From NCBI GenBank assembly GCA_039973685.1, contig JBDWKL010000054.1:21132-85131 (forward strand): a DNA stretch of 64,000 nucleotides, given 5' to 3'. Under the pieces are notes generated by a model, which was not told where the DNA came from, did not search any database, and saw only the letters and a list, made by a program, of their open reading frames with translations. Positions 26,557-36,557 of the stretch are shown one piece after another. Source of the DNA: Hyphomicrobiales bacterium (GTDB lineage Bacteria > Pseudomonadota > Alphaproteobacteria > Rhizobiales > JACESI01). The position numbers and the translations under genes were made by a program. Every line of letters begins with the position of its first letter. The first letter of the stretch is position 1.

Positions 26557-27300
26557 ATGTTTGCTTCATCAAGATTTAAAATTTACGGTTCAATTCCAAG
26601 GTTGATGATTGTTGCGACAATCTCAGTTGCCTTTGTTGTCTTCACATTGATGAACCAGCAAGCGCGGGCACAGCTTGCCAAAACGGACGTTAATTTAGTC
26701 CTCGCGATTGATTGCTCTTATTCCGTGAATAAGGCTGAGTTCGACCTTCAAGTGCAAGGTATCGCGTCAGCCCTCACATCCAAGGAAGTAATTGACGCGA
26801 TAGAAGGAGGGCAGCACGGCAAAATTGGCCTGTCTGTCTACCAATGGTCAGGACCGGAGAACCAAGTTATCGTGATGCCTTGGGCCGTTGTCAGTAATGA
26901 ACAAGAAGCCCGCGCCTTTGCCGCCCGTTTGTTAGCGGAACCTCGACAAACAGCAGAAGGGGTCACAGCCATCGGCAGCGCCTTGTCTTTTGCCGTTGAC
27001 CACTTGAATGGTGCACCCTTTCCAACCGAGCGCAAAGTGATTGATATGCAAGCAGATGGCGCAAGTACATGGTCACGCGGTCTGCCCATTCGTGCGGGGC
27101 GAGATAAAGCCGTTGCGCAGGGCATCGTTATCAACGGTCTGCCAATTTTGAATGAAGTGTCTTACCTTCACTACTACTTTGAAAATCATGTGATTGGCGG
27201 CGAGGGCGCTTTTATCGAGATCGCGAAGGATTACAAATCCTTTGCTAAGGCAATCAAGCGCAAGCTCCTGCGAGAAATACAGGGGCAATTCATTTCATAA
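26557..27300 (+). CDS. DUF1194 (von Willebrand factor A-like) exported protein
   Basis: A 247-residue protein with an N-terminal hydrophobic segment (residues 15-35) ending in ARA, consistent with export. The rest fits DUF1194, a vWA-like family of alphaproteobacteria: VNLVLAIDCSYSVNKAEFDLQ has the MIDAS-type DxSxS in the form D-C-S-Y-S, and KVIDMQADGAS supplies the later metal-binding strand. Function is unknown. It follows the importer by 61 nt on the same strand and is convergent with the ROK regulator. Confidence 0.85.
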   Translation: MFASSRFKIYGSIPRLMIVATISVAFVVFTLMNQQARAQLAKTDVNLVLAIDCSYSVNKAEFDLQVQGIASALTSKEVIDAIEGGQHGKIGLSVYQWSGPENQVIVMPWAVVSNEQEARAFAARLLAEPRQTAEGVTAIGSALSFAVDHLNGAPFPTERKVIDMQADGASTWSRGLPIRAGRDKAVAQGIVINGLPILNEVSYLHYYFENHVIGGEGAFIEIAKDYKSFAKAIKRKLLREIQGQFIS

Positions 27301-27312
27301 CAGAAGGAGCTT

Positions 27313-28572
27313 TTAGCCAATCATACCGTGGCGTGCTGCAACATCGGCAACGCTGACACGTTTTGCAAAAATTTCGCGATCAAGTTTCGTATAGCCAAGC
27401 GCCAATAAGCCGCTTTCAATCAAGTCACGATCATCATCAATCATCGACATTTTAGGTTGATGGCCATTTTTTGCAGCATGTTCCAAAGCTTTATGGATGG
27501 CAGGCTCTAAGAGGTCGAAATGTTTTACGCCGGGCCCTGTGAAAAGCAGGTTTTTCGGGTTTGCCAGCATGATCAAATTACCGAGACCAGTGCCAAGAGC
27601 TGAGCCGGCTTTATCAAATGCCTGCTTCGCCTTTTCATCGCCATTGCGGGCGACGTCTGCGAGCTTTTCCATTTCCTCTTGGCTTGGCGTGATGTCCGCC
27701 GGATCAAGGTCCGCGAGGTTCTCATTGGCAAGACGCATGATGCCGAAGTCAGAGGCATAAGCCTCGATGCATCCTCTGCGACCACAACGGCATAGAGCAC
27801 CATCTGCCTCAAGTAACATGTGACCAAATTCAGATGCAGACCCTTCAGCCCCTTCCAAAAGGTCGCCGTTAACATAAAGGCCTAAGCCGATGCCTGACCC
27901 TAAATAAAATACGGCGAAGGAATCGTTGAGAGCTTCGTTTTCAACATGCAGCAGGTGCGCGATTGAATTGGTATCATTGGCAACCAAACAGGGAGCGTTG
28001 AGAACATCTGTTAAAGGGGCTGCCACTGGAATGTTGCGGGCAGAAAAAGCAGGGCTCCAGATGATTGAACCACGTTTTGCATCAACAGAACCCTGACAAG
28101 CAACGCTGATAATTGAAATATGATCAGCTGATAGCTGATTGCTTTCCAAAAAGGCCAATGCACTGTCGACAATAACAGCACCAAAAGCATCAGCACTTAG
28201 ACTGGCGGTTTCAATTGTATCATTGTGCCTTGCCAGAATATTGCCGCAAAAATCTGCAACCGTGAGTGAGATGGCATTGTGAGTGAGGCGAATACCCAGC
28301 ATGCGGGCGGCGTTTTCTGCGAGTTTAAGTTTAACCTTGGGACGACCACGCTGAGTGTTGCGGTGTTTTTCGGTTTCTAACTTGTCCGTTTCAATGAGCC
28401 GCTCTGCGAGCATATCATTGGTGATGGCTGAAATTGTTGCGGGGCTTAGGCCTGTCTTTTCCCCAAGCTCGATACTTGCCAAAGCACCGTTATGGCGCAG
28501 CGTTTCCAAAACCAGCGAGCGGTTTTGTTGTCTTACAAGTTCTGTATCAGCTTTACTACGCGTGTTTTTCAT
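27313..28572 (-). CDS. ROK-family transcriptional regulator (NagC/XylR type)
   Basis: A 419-residue protein with an N-terminal winged helix (residues 15-65, SLVLETLRHNGALASIELGEKTGLSPATIS) and a C-terminal ROK sugar-kinase-like domain. GSGIGLGLYVNG and the zinc motif CRCGRRGCIEAY are diagnostic. Kinase motifs are degenerate, as usual in repressors. I start it at the ATG at 28570-28572; the frame extends upstream to 28626 without homology. It is divergent from pgi with 127 nt between, so a sugar-responsive control of pgi is possible. Confidence 0.92.
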   Translation of the reverse strand: MKNTRSKADTELVRQQNRSLVLETLRHNGALASIELGEKTGLSPATISAITNDMLAERLIETDKLETEKHRNTQRGRPKVKLKLAENAARMLGIRLTHNAISLTVADFCGNILARHNDTIETASLSADAFGAVIVDSALAFLESNQLSADHISIISVACQGSVDAKRGSIIWSPAFSARNIPVAAPLTDVLNAPCLVANDTNSIAHLLHVENEALNDSFAVFYLGSGIGLGLYVNGDLLEGAEGSASEFGHMLLEADGALCRCGRRGCIEAYASDFGIMRLANENLADLDPADITPSQEEMEKLADVARNGDEKAKQAFDKAGSALGTGLGNLIMLANPKNLLFTGPGVKHFDLLEPAIHKALEHAAKNGHQPKMSMIDDDRDLIESGLLALGYTKLDREIFAKRVSVADVAARHGMIG

Positions 28573-28699
28573 GACGGACCTGATGTTTGCATAGTCCCGC
28601 GTATCAATTCTCACGGTACAGTGCAAGTGATCGCGTTACTTCACGACCATAAGGTTGTATTAGACTGGTGATAATCGCGAATCGAGAGGCTTTTATAGG

Positions 28700-30337
28700 A
28701 TGAAACAGTTTTCAGCTACTACCACTTTAGAACGATTGGCCGACTCAATGGCCAGTCAACACATGCGCGATCTTTTCACAGTTGGTGAGGGGCAAGGTGA
28801 AAGTCGATTTGACACCTTTTCGTTGAAAGCTGGTTCGTTTCTGCTCGATTATTCTAAGAACCAAATTGATCAATCTATTGTCGATGCATTGATAACGCTG
28901 GCCCATGAGGCGAAGGTCGATGCAAAGCGTGATGAAATGTTTGCAGGTCGCCCGATCAATGCAACGGAGGGGCGGGCTGTTTTGCACACTGCCTTGCGGG
29001 CACCGGAAGATTATCCATTAGAGCTAGACGGTGTTCGCGTCGCTGATGATATTCACCGCGTACTCAAAGCGATGAGCGATTTTGCGCGGGACGTGCGGCT
29101 TGGTGCGTTGCGTGGTTCTAGCGGCAAACCTTATACAGACGTGGTCAACATCGGAATTGGCGGTTCTGACCTTGGGCCTGTCATGGCGGTTGGTGCATTG
29201 GCGCCTTACCATGATGGTCCGCGTGTTCATTTCGTCTCAAATGTTGATGGCGCACATCTCACCGATACACTGAAATCACTTGATCCTGAAACAACGCTTT
29301 TCTTGGTTGCGTCGAAAACGTTCACCACACAAGAAACCATGACGAATGCAAATTCTGCACGTGCATGGATTTTGGGTCACCTTGGTGAGGAAGCAGTGGG
29401 TGATCATTTTGCTGCAATTTCGACCAATCTTGATGCCGTCTCTAATTTCGGCATTCAACAAGAACGCGTTTTTGGTTTTTGGGATTGGGTTGGCGGCCGT
29501 TATTCAATTTGGTCCGCCATTGGGCTTCCTTTAATGATCGCCATTGGTCCAGAGAATTTTCGTAAGTTCCTCGATGGGGCGCACGCGATGGACCAACATT
29601 TCCAGCAAGCACCGCTTGATAAGAATATGCCGGTGCTGCTTGCCATGCTGGGAATTTGGTACCGAAATTTCGTTGGATACCCAAGCCATGGCGTGATGCC
29701 TTATGATCAACGATTGGCGCGTTTTCCAGCCTACCTTCAACAGTTGGATATGGAGAGCAACGGCAAACGTATTGGTCTTGATGGCGCTGCGGTGGAAGGT
29801 GAAACGGGCCCGATTATTTGGGGAGAGCCAGGCACTAATGGTCAGCACGCTTTCTATCAATTGATCCACCAAGGAACCACGACTATCCCGTGCGATTTCG
29901 TTCTAGCGGCTCATCCGCAAGAAGTTCTTGGTGATCATCATTCTATTTTGGCTGCCAATTGTTTTGCCCAGTCTGAGGCATTGATGCGCGGTAAGACATT
30001 GGAAGAAGCAACGGCAGAACTTTCAGCCTCTGGCATGAGTGAGGAAGACATCGCTCGTCTCGCACCCCATAAAGTTTTCCCGGGCAACCGTCCGTCTAAT
30101 ACGCTTTTATATGACCGCCTTGATCCTGCAACGCTTGGCGGCTTGATTGCGCTTTATGAGCATAAGGTCTTTGTGCAGGGCGTTGTCTGGGGCATCAACT
30201 CTTTCGATCAATGGGGTGTTGAACTTGGCAAGCAATTGGCAAACACGCTGCTTCCTATGGTCAAAAGCGAAAAGCCTGTCAGTGATAAAGACAGCTCAAC
30301 CGCTGGGCTTATCGCGGCTTATTTAGCGAGAAAATAG
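28700..30337 (+). CDS. pgi: Glucose-6-phosphate isomerase
   Basis: A 545-residue enzyme interconverting glucose 6-phosphate and fructose 6-phosphate. The family signatures are present: [23 protein letters not shown] (sugar phosphate binding), [14 protein letters not shown], and the C-terminal [14 protein letters not shown]. The catalytic glutamate lies in the LDMESNGK region. Length is that of bacterial PGI. It is convergent with the EamA gene and divergent from the ROK regulator. Confidence 0.98.
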   Translation: MKQFSATTTLERLADSMASQHMRDLFTVGEGQGESRFDTFSLKAGSFLLDYSKNQIDQSIVDALITLAHEAKVDAKRDEMFAGRPINATEGRAVLHTALRAPEDYPLELDGVRVADDIHRVLKAMSDFARDVRLGALRGSSGKPYTDVVNIGIGGSDLGPVMAVGALAPYHDGPRVHFVSNVDGAHLTDTLKSLDPETTLFLVASKTFTTQETMTNANSARAWILGHLGEEAVGDHFAAISTNLDAVSNFGIQQERVFGFWDWVGGRYSIWSAIGLPLMIAIGPENFRKFLDGAHAMDQHFQQAPLDKNMPVLLAMLGIWYRNFVGYPSHGVMPYDQRLARFPAYLQQLDMESNGKRIGLDGAAVEGETGPIIWGEPGTNGQHAFYQLIHQGTTTIPCDFVLAAHPQEVLGDHHSILAANCFAQSEALMRGKTLEEATAELSASGMSEEDIARLAPHKVFPGNRPSNTLLYDRLDPATLGGLIALYEHKVFVQGVVWGINSFDQWGVELGKQLANTLLPMVKSEKPVSDKDSSTAGLIAAYLARK

Positions 30338-30347
30338 TCGCCATAAA

Positions 30348-31310
30348 CTAGTTATAGGTCCGCCCTTCTTTAGAGCGGGCCAGAGCTTTCCCCTGCTGCC
30401 CTTCGCGGTGCAGGGTGTAGAGTGATGCGGCAATGATAACGCCTGCGCCGATCATCGTATTGAGATCTGGAATTTCTGCAAAAATGAGAAAACCCAAAAT
30501 CGAGGCGTAGACCAAGCGGGTATAATCAATGGTAGAAATCGCCGTTGCTTCGCCCGCTTTATAAGCACGTATATTGGCGGCTTGAGCGATCACTGAGACA
30601 AGGCCCAAAAGCCCCATCCATAACCATTCTTCCAGTGTAGGCGTGACCCAAAAATAGATGGTTGGGACAATCATTAAAAGCCCAACGAAAATTGCCTGAA
30701 AAGATAAAATCGTGATCGCTTGATCTACCTGAGAAAGCTTTCTGATTATCACCATAACAAGGCCAGCGCATGCCGCACTTAACAAGGCGGCGAGTGACCA
30801 AATATCGAAATTTGCAAAGGTCGTCCAACCATCTTCTGGTGCGATCATAATGATGACCCCAACAAAGCCGACGACCACCGCGCTCCAACGACGAATACCG
30901 ACGGTTTCTTTCAAAAAGATAATCGCCAAAATTGTGATGAACATGGTTTTGGAAAAACCAATGGCTGTTGCCGTTGATAGGGGCAAGTGGATGAAGGCTG
31001 AAAAACCCATGATCATCGCAGAGGTTGCTGCCACCACGCGCAATGCTTGAAGGCCCGGCATTTGTGTTTTGAGTGAGTTCGGCAGGCCGCGAATGATGAC
31101 GGGGGCGACAATGATGGTCATGGCCAATTGTCTAAAAAACAAAATTTCAAAAATGGATATTCGCGAGCCAATGACTTTGATGATTGCCACCATCACAGAA
31201 AACATAAAAGCACCCATCAACATCCATATCCCACCCCGCACATTGTGGTGTTGTCTTTGCCACCAAATGTTGAAGCGTTTCGGCAAAAGGCGAGATTGTA
31301 TGTTGGACAT
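30348..31310 (-). CDS. EamA/DMT-superfamily transporter
   Basis: A 320-residue inner-membrane protein with about ten hydrophobic helices in two EamA halves, the second ending in a short basic tail. GGIWMLMGAFMFSVMVAIIKV opens the first half. Start chosen at the ATG at 31308-31310 (MSNIQS), since the frame upstream to 31391 is hydrophilic and not typical of the family. It is of the RhaT/S-adenosylmethionine-uptake-like subgroup by general appearance, but the substrate is unknown. Divergent from the CoxL-like gene. Confidence 0.85.
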   Translation of the reverse strand: MSNIQSRLLPKRFNIWWQRQHHNVRGGIWMLMGAFMFSVMVAIIKVIGSRISIFEILFFRQLAMTIIVAPVIIRGLPNSLKTQMPGLQALRVVAATSAMIMGFSAFIHLPLSTATAIGFSKTMFITILAIIFLKETVGIRRWSAVVVGFVGVIIMIAPEDGWTTFANFDIWSLAALLSAACAGLVMVIIRKLSQVDQAITILSFQAIFVGLLMIVPTIYFWVTPTLEEWLWMGLLGLVSVIAQAANIRAYKAGEATAISTIDYTRLVYASILGFLIFAEIPDLNTMIGAGVIIAASLYTLHREGQQGKALARSKEGRTYN

Positions 31311-31425
31311 ATCCCAGATGTGATGCAAATTGCGGGTAAGGTCAAACTTTAACCATTGCCGCCGCTCAAAAAAACGATAAGTTCCAAACACAAACCTCGG
31401 TTACATCACTTTTATGGTGCTTTTC

Positions 31426-33744
31426 ATGAATGACCTTTCTCTGGTAAAATTTGGCCAAAAATCTAATGTCGGTGCATCTATCATCCGCAAAGAAGACGAT
31501 CGCTTTGTCAAAGGCGAAGGCTTTTATCCAAGCGACCATAAACCGGATGGATGTTTGAGCGCCTATGTGGTGCGCTCGCCTTTTGCCCATGCGCGATTTG
31601 AGATCAAAGACACCAGTGCAGCGCTTGCAATGGATGGCGTTCATTTGGTGATGACCCATGCGGATATTGCTGAGTTTGGTTCGTTGCCAAATGTGGTTCC
31701 ACGCGGGAAAAATGCTGATGGCAAACCCTATGAGCAACCGCCACGTTTGGCGCTATGTGAAAATACAGCACGTTATGTTGGTGATCCGATTGCTTTCATC
31801 GTTGCTGATAGTCGTGCGATTGCAGCGGATGCGGCTGAGCTTTTGGATATTGATTATCAATCACTAGACGCGGTCGTTGGCATCGAGGCTGCAATGGCTG
31901 ACGGTGCGCCGCTTGTTTGGGACGGATTTGAACCCAATAATATGGCGTCAGAATCAAAGACTGGTGACGCGAAGGCTACAGCGGATGCTATGGCAAAGGC
32001 GGACCGCGTTGTTGAGTTCAAGGTGATCAATAATCGCTTGGTTTGCAACTATATGGAAACGCGCGCCTGCGTCGCCGAATATAGCGCCGATGACGACATG
32101 CTGACCCTCACGCTTGGCAGCCAAGGTGTTTATTCAATTCGCGCTAAACTTTGCGATGCAATTATGGGCTTGGATCCTGAAAAAATGCGTGTTGTGACGC
32201 CTGATGTTGGCGGCGGATTTGGCACCAAGTTATTCATGTACCACGAGTATCCACTTTGCCTTGCAGCAGCAAAAAAGCTGAAACGCCCAGTGCGTTGGTT
32301 CAGTGATCGTACCGAGCATTTTCTAACCGATGTGCATGGGCGCGATAACATAAGCACGGCGCGTTTGGGGCTTGATAAAGACAATCGATTTGTCGCGCTT
32401 GATGTTGAGATTTTGGCTGATATGGGCGCGTATCTTTCTGATTATTCAACGCTCGTCCCGTGGTTTGGCGCCGCTATGGCAACTGGCCTTTATGATATTC
32501 CGGCAGCCTCAGCTCATGTGAAATGCATTTTCACCAACACCACACCGACAGATGCTTATCGTGGGGCGGGACGTCCGGAAGCAGCTTATTTGATGGAGCG
32601 TTTGGTTGACTACACTGCGCTTGAAATTGGTATCGATGCAAACGAGCTGCGTCGGATCAATTTTATCAAAGAGGGTCAGTTTCCCTATAAAACAGCGACT
32701 GGCCGCAAGATTGATGTTGGCGAGTTTGACGGGCACATGACCCGCGCGATGGACGTTGCAGATTGGGATGGGTTCGAGGCGCGTCGTGCTGACAGTTTGA
32801 AGAATGGAAAACTGCGCGGCATCGGATTATCAACTTACATTGAGGCCTGTGCCTTTGCTGGTTCTGAGCCTGCTCATGTGAGTTTGCAAGATGATGGTTC
32901 CGTGCTTCTGCGCATTGGTACGCAATCCACAGGGCAGGGGCACCAAACTGCTTATGCGCAATTTATTGCAGCACGGCTTGATCTTGATCCAGATCAAATC
33001 CATGTGCACCAAGGCGACACGGATGTCTTGAGTTCTGGCGGTGGCACAGGCGGATCGCGTTCCATTCCGATTGGTGGTGTTTCTGTTAATCAGGCAGCGT
33101 TCGAACTTGGTGAGAAATTGCGCGAGATCGCTTCTGATAAGCTTGAAGCGTCTGTCGAGGATTTAGAGTTTTCAGGCGGGCATGTTGAAGTGGTTGGCAC
33201 CGACCGACGGATTAGCTTTGCTGATATTGCTGAAGCCAGTGATGAGGTGCTAGTCGGCAGCGCGGATGTTCCTCAAGATGAGGCAACTTATCCCAATGGC
33301 ACGCATGTGTGTGAGTTAGAACTGGACCCGAATACAGGTGTCGTCGAACTTCTAACCTATACCGTGGTGGATGATTTCGGTGTGACAGTGAACCCGCTCT
33401 TGCTTGCGGGGCAGGTGCATGGCGGCATCGTTCAAGGCATTGGGCAGGCGCTTTTTGAGCGCACTGAGTTTGATGAGACAGGGCAACTGCTCTCAGCGAG
33501 TTTTATGGACTACGGCATTCCGCGTGCGGACCAGTTCCCTGATTTCCATTTTGAAACGCGCAATGTGCCTTCAACCACCAATGCGCTTGGCATTAAAGGT
33601 GCGGGCGAGGCGGGCGCTATTGGCTCAACGCCCGCGGTGATGAACGCCTTGGTGAATGTGCTTCACCGCGAATACGGCATCAAGCACATTGATATGCCAG
33701 CATTGCCGCATGTTATTTGGGATGCGATTGAAGGTGCAAAATGA
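31426..33744 (+). CDS. Molybdopterin-binding large subunit, xanthine/CO dehydrogenase family
   Basis: About 772 residues, the usual length of a CoxL/XdhB large subunit. The N-terminal hammerhead region (GASIIRKEDDRFVKGEG) is followed by Mo-cofactor domains with PDVGGGFGTK, AYRGAGRPEAAYLMERLVD near residue 376, GTQSTGQGHQTAYAQ, GGGTGGSRS and KGAGEAGAIGS. The active-site loop AYRGAGR is that of form II CoxL-like proteins, not AYRCSFR of true CO dehydrogenase; the family contains aldehyde and purine oxidoreductases. No FAD or [2Fe-2S] subunit gene is adjacent. ATG at 31414 is also possible. Its last 4 nt overlap thiD. Confidence 0.9.
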   Translation: MNDLSLVKFGQKSNVGASIIRKEDDRFVKGEGFYPSDHKPDGCLSAYVVRSPFAHARFEIKDTSAALAMDGVHLVMTHADIAEFGSLPNVVPRGKNADGKPYEQPPRLALCENTARYVGDPIAFIVADSRAIAADAAELLDIDYQSLDAVVGIEAAMADGAPLVWDGFEPNNMASESKTGDAKATADAMAKADRVVEFKVINNRLVCNYMETRACVAEYSADDDMLTLTLGSQGVYSIRAKLCDAIMGLDPEKMRVVTPDVGGGFGTKLFMYHEYPLCLAAAKKLKRPVRWFSDRTEHFLTDVHGRDNISTARLGLDKDNRFVALDVEILADMGAYLSDYSTLVPWFGAAMATGLYDIPAASAHVKCIFTNTTPTDAYRGAGRPEAAYLMERLVDYTALEIGIDANELRRINFIKEGQFPYKTATGRKIDVGEFDGHMTRAMDVADWDGFEARRADSLKNGKLRGIGLSTYIEACAFAGSEPAHVSLQDDGSVLLRIGTQSTGQGHQTAYAQFIAARLDLDPDQIHVHQGDTDVLSSGGGTGGSRSIPIGGVSVNQAAFELGEKLREIASDKLEASVEDLEFSGGHVEVVGTDRRISFADIAEASDEVLVGSADVPQDEATYPNGTHVCELELDPNTGVVELLTYTVVDDFGVTVNPLLLAGQVHGGIVQGIGQALFERTEFDETGQLLSASFMDYGIPRADQFPDFHFETRNVPSTTNALGIKGAGEAGAIGSTPAVMNALVNVLHREYGIKHIDMPALPHVIWDAIEGAK

Positions 33745-34544
33745 CCGCTATAGCCGTCACAATTGCGGGATCTGACAGCAGTGGCGGCGCGGGCATTCAA
33801 GCCGACTTGAAAACCTTCTCCGCGCTCGGCGTTTATGGCGCGAGTGTGGTGACGGCTTTAACGGCGCAAAACACAAAAGGCGTCACGGGTATCCATGACG
33901 TTCCAGCCTCCTTTGTGCGCGAACAAATGGATGCTGTGTTTTCTGATCTTGATGTGACGGCCGTGAAGATTGGCATGTTGTTTAATGCTGAAATTATCAT
34001 GGGCGTTGCTCAAGGTTTAGAAGCCCACGATTGTGGGGCCGTCATTTTAGACCCAGTTATGATCGCGACCTCTGGCGACCCGTTGCTGGTTGATGAAGCC
34101 GTGAACGCGATGCAAGAATATCTATTCCCGCTCGTTGATTTGATCACACCCAATCTGCATGAGGCAGCCCATCTAACGGGTCTTGAGATTGCTAAGAATG
34201 ACGCAGAGATGGAGACCCAAGCAACTGCACTTTTAAAGCTTGGCGTTAAAGCCGTTTTGATTAAGGGCGGGCACAGTGCAGGCGATGAGGCGCGTGATTT
34301 CTACTCTGATGGTAATGAGAGTTTCTGGTTATCTTCCAAGCGGTTTGACACCAACAACACGCATGGAACAGGCTGCACGCTTTCCTCAGCCATTGCTGCG
34401 GGGCTTGCTAAGGGCGTGACAATGGGTGATGCCTTGGAGATGGCGAAGGCATATCTTGCTGAGGCTATTGCCAATGCAGACACCTTAAAGATTGGCACGG
34501 GACATGGCCCCGTGCATCATTTTCATGGGTCTTGGAAAGACTAA
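33741..34544 (+). CDS. thiD: Hydroxymethylpyrimidine/phosphomethylpyrimidine kinase
   Basis: A 267-residue ribokinase-fold enzyme that phosphorylates HMP and HMP-P for thiamine synthesis. Motifs: TIAGSDSSGGAGIQADLKTF at the N-terminus, KIGMLFN, ILDPVMIATSG and the anion-hole loop NTHGTGCTLSSAIAA. Start ATG overlaps the CoxL-like stop by 4 nt (ATGA), so the two are translationally coupled. No TPP riboswitch was seen upstream. Confidence 0.95.
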   Translation: MTAIAVTIAGSDSSGGAGIQADLKTFSALGVYGASVVTALTAQNTKGVTGIHDVPASFVREQMDAVFSDLDVTAVKIGMLFNAEIIMGVAQGLEAHDCGAVILDPVMIATSGDPLLVDEAVNAMQEYLFPLVDLITPNLHEAAHLTGLEIAKNDAEMETQATALLKLGVKAVLIKGGHSAGDEARDFYSDGNESFWLSSKRFDTNNTHGTGCTLSSAIAAGLAKGVTMGDALEMAKAYLAEAIANADTLKIGTGHGPVHHFHGSWKD

Positions 34545-35320
34545 ACAGCGCCGTTAAAGAGGCCGCCATCAAGCAGAATATTTTGGCCTGTAATATAGCC
34601 CGCATGATTAGAACATAAGAACGCGCAGGTGTTGCCGAACTCTTCTGGATTGCCGAAACGCTTTGCTGGAATTTCATCCCGCTGTTTTTGCGCTGCTGCT
34701 TCAAAATCAATGCCCTGTGCTTTAGCGGAACCTGTGATGCCACCGCGTAGGCGATCTGTGTCCATCTTGCCCGGCAAAATGTTATTCATGGTTACATTGT
34801 GGTGGGCAAAGGTGCGGCAAACGCCAGCCATAAAACCTGTAAGACCAGCACGCGCGCCAGATGATAGATCCAGTCCTTCGATCGGCATTTTGACAGACAA
34901 AGATGTGATGTTGACGATACGGCCAAACTCACGTTCTTTCATGCCTTCAATCACGGCTTGAATAAGTTCGATTGGCGTAATCATGTTTTGAACAACGCCC
35001 GCCATCATCGCCTCACGGTCTAGTTCTTGATAGTTCTTGCGGGGTGGGCCGCCATTGTTGTTGACCAAAATATCTGGATTTGGACAAGCCTCAAGCAATA
35101 GGCGCTGACCCTCAGCCGTGCTGACGTCAGCAGCAACTGCTGTTACGTTCGCACCCGTTTGTGCGCGGATGGCACTGGCTGTCGCTTCGAGCACTTCCAC
35201 ATTGCGGCCATTCAGAACAACGTCGCAACCTGCTTGTGCTAAGGCCTCCGCGCAGCCACGTCCCAACCCTTTGCTCGATGCACATACAATCGCCTTGCGG
35301 CCTTTAATACCTAAATCCAT
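34541..35320 (-). CDS. Short-chain dehydrogenase/reductase
   Basis: A 259-residue SDR of the FabG-like classical group. The cofactor loop reads ASSKGLGRG, a variant of TGxxxGxG; NNNGGPP corresponds to the NNAG stretch. Of the usual catalytic Ser-Tyr-x3-Lys, the Ser is in ITSLS, but the Tyr/Lys region reads LDLSSGARAGLTGF, without a normal YxxxK. It may therefore have altered or no classical activity, as in related SDRs annotated 3-oxoacyl-ACP reductase-like. It overlaps thiD by 4 nt, convergent. Confidence 0.88.
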   Translation of the reverse strand: MDLGIKGRKAIVCASSKGLGRGCAEALAQAGCDVVLNGRNVEVLEATASAIRAQTGANVTAVAADVSTAEGQRLLLEACPNPDILVNNNGGPPRKNYQELDREAMMAGVVQNMITPIELIQAVIEGMKEREFGRIVNITSLSVKMPIEGLDLSSGARAGLTGFMAGVCRTFAHHNVTMNNILPGKMDTDRLRGGITGSAKAQGIDFEAAAQKQRDEIPAKRFGNPEEFGNTCAFLCSNHAGYITGQNILLDGGLFNGAV

Positions 35321-35459
35321 ATCTGCACAGTTCCTTATTTTTAACCCGCAGGGGTTTTTGATTGATGTTGTAACCTACCATAGCTACTTATCTTACCAGC
35401 GTCATAATTTTGAGACATCGATTTGGCAAAATATTGGGAAATAAGTTGAGAAACGAAAT

Positions 35460-36521
35460 ATGAAAATCGTCATTGTTTCAGACGCTTGGTATCCGCAGGT
35501 CAATGGTGTTGTACGCACGTTGGAACGCACCGTCAGTGAATTGAATACGATGGGGCATGAGACACATGTGGTCTCGCCTCAGCCATTTTACACGGTCCCT
35601 TGTCCGACTTATCCTGAGATTAGATTATCACTGACGACGGCAACGGCTGTTGGTGGTGAGATTGCAAAGCATAACCCTGACCATATTCATATTGCAACTG
35701 AGGCAACGCTTGGCAGAGCGGCGCGGTCTTATTGCCAATCCAATGGGCGCCCGTTTACGACAAGCTATCACACGCGCTTTCCTGAATATTTAAGCGCGCG
35801 GTTTCCCATCCCTATTTCATGGACATATGCCTACCTTCGCAATTTCCATAATTCAGGCAATGGCTGCATGGTTGCGACACCGTCACTAAGGCATAATTTG
35901 GCCGCGCAAGGATTTACGAAACTCGTGCCTTGGACGCGTGGTGTTGATAGTGAGCTTTTTCATCCTGATAAGCGAGTGGACCTAGGCTTTGAAGGACCCG
36001 TTCAACTTTATGTTGGGCGTGTGGCTGTTGAAAAGAACATCGAAGCCTTTTTGGAAACCAGTGTTGGCGGCACGAAAGTCGTGGTTGGTGATGGGCCTGC
36101 ACGCGATGAACTTGAAGCTAAATATCCAGATGTGAAATTTGTCGGTACGAAATTTGGTGATGAACTTGCGCGTTATTACGCATCGGCAGATGTCTTCGTC
36201 TTTCCAAGCAAAACGGATACATTCGGCATCGTCATGTTGGAAGCACTCGCAAGCGGTGTTCCTGTTGCAGGCTATCCCGTCATGGGCCCCGTCGATGTGA
36301 TCGGCCATGATAAAACAGTTGGTCGCTTGTCTGAAAATTTGGGTGAAGCAATAGAGCAAGCATTACGGTGTGACCCTGCTGTCTGCCGAAGTTTTGCCGA
36401 AGAGCGGTCTTGGCGCACTGTCGCAGAAATGTTCTTGGAAAATGTTGAAGCCATTTACAAAATCAAAGAACCACGGGTGAAACGCGATGCGATGGTTTCG
36501 CTTTCATCAGAACGGGTATAA
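35460..36521 (+). CDS. Glycosyltransferase family 4 protein
   Basis: A 353-residue GT-B fold transferase. The N-terminal IVSDAWYPQVNGVVRTLE is typical of GDP-mannose-dependent alpha-mannosyltransferase-like GT4 enzymes (MgtA group). The donor-binding motif in the C-terminal half is SKTDTFGIVMLEALASGVPV. The domain order is complete. Likely substrate is a membrane lipid or diacylglycerol glycoside, by family analogy only. No membrane helix. Confidence 0.9.
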   Translation: MKIVIVSDAWYPQVNGVVRTLERTVSELNTMGHETHVVSPQPFYTVPCPTYPEIRLSLTTATAVGGEIAKHNPDHIHIATEATLGRAARSYCQSNGRPFTTSYHTRFPEYLSARFPIPISWTYAYLRNFHNSGNGCMVATPSLRHNLAAQGFTKLVPWTRGVDSELFHPDKRVDLGFEGPVQLYVGRVAVEKNIEAFLETSVGGTKVVVGDGPARDELEAKYPDVKFVGTKFGDELARYYASADVFVFPSKTDTFGIVMLEALASGVPVAGYPVMGPVDVIGHDKTVGRLSENLGEAIEQALRCDPAVCRSFAEERSWRTVAEMFLENVEAIYKIKEPRVKRDAMVSLSSERV

Positions 36522-36557
36522 TCTCTGCCGATAAAGCCAATATCGCAAGAGATGTAA

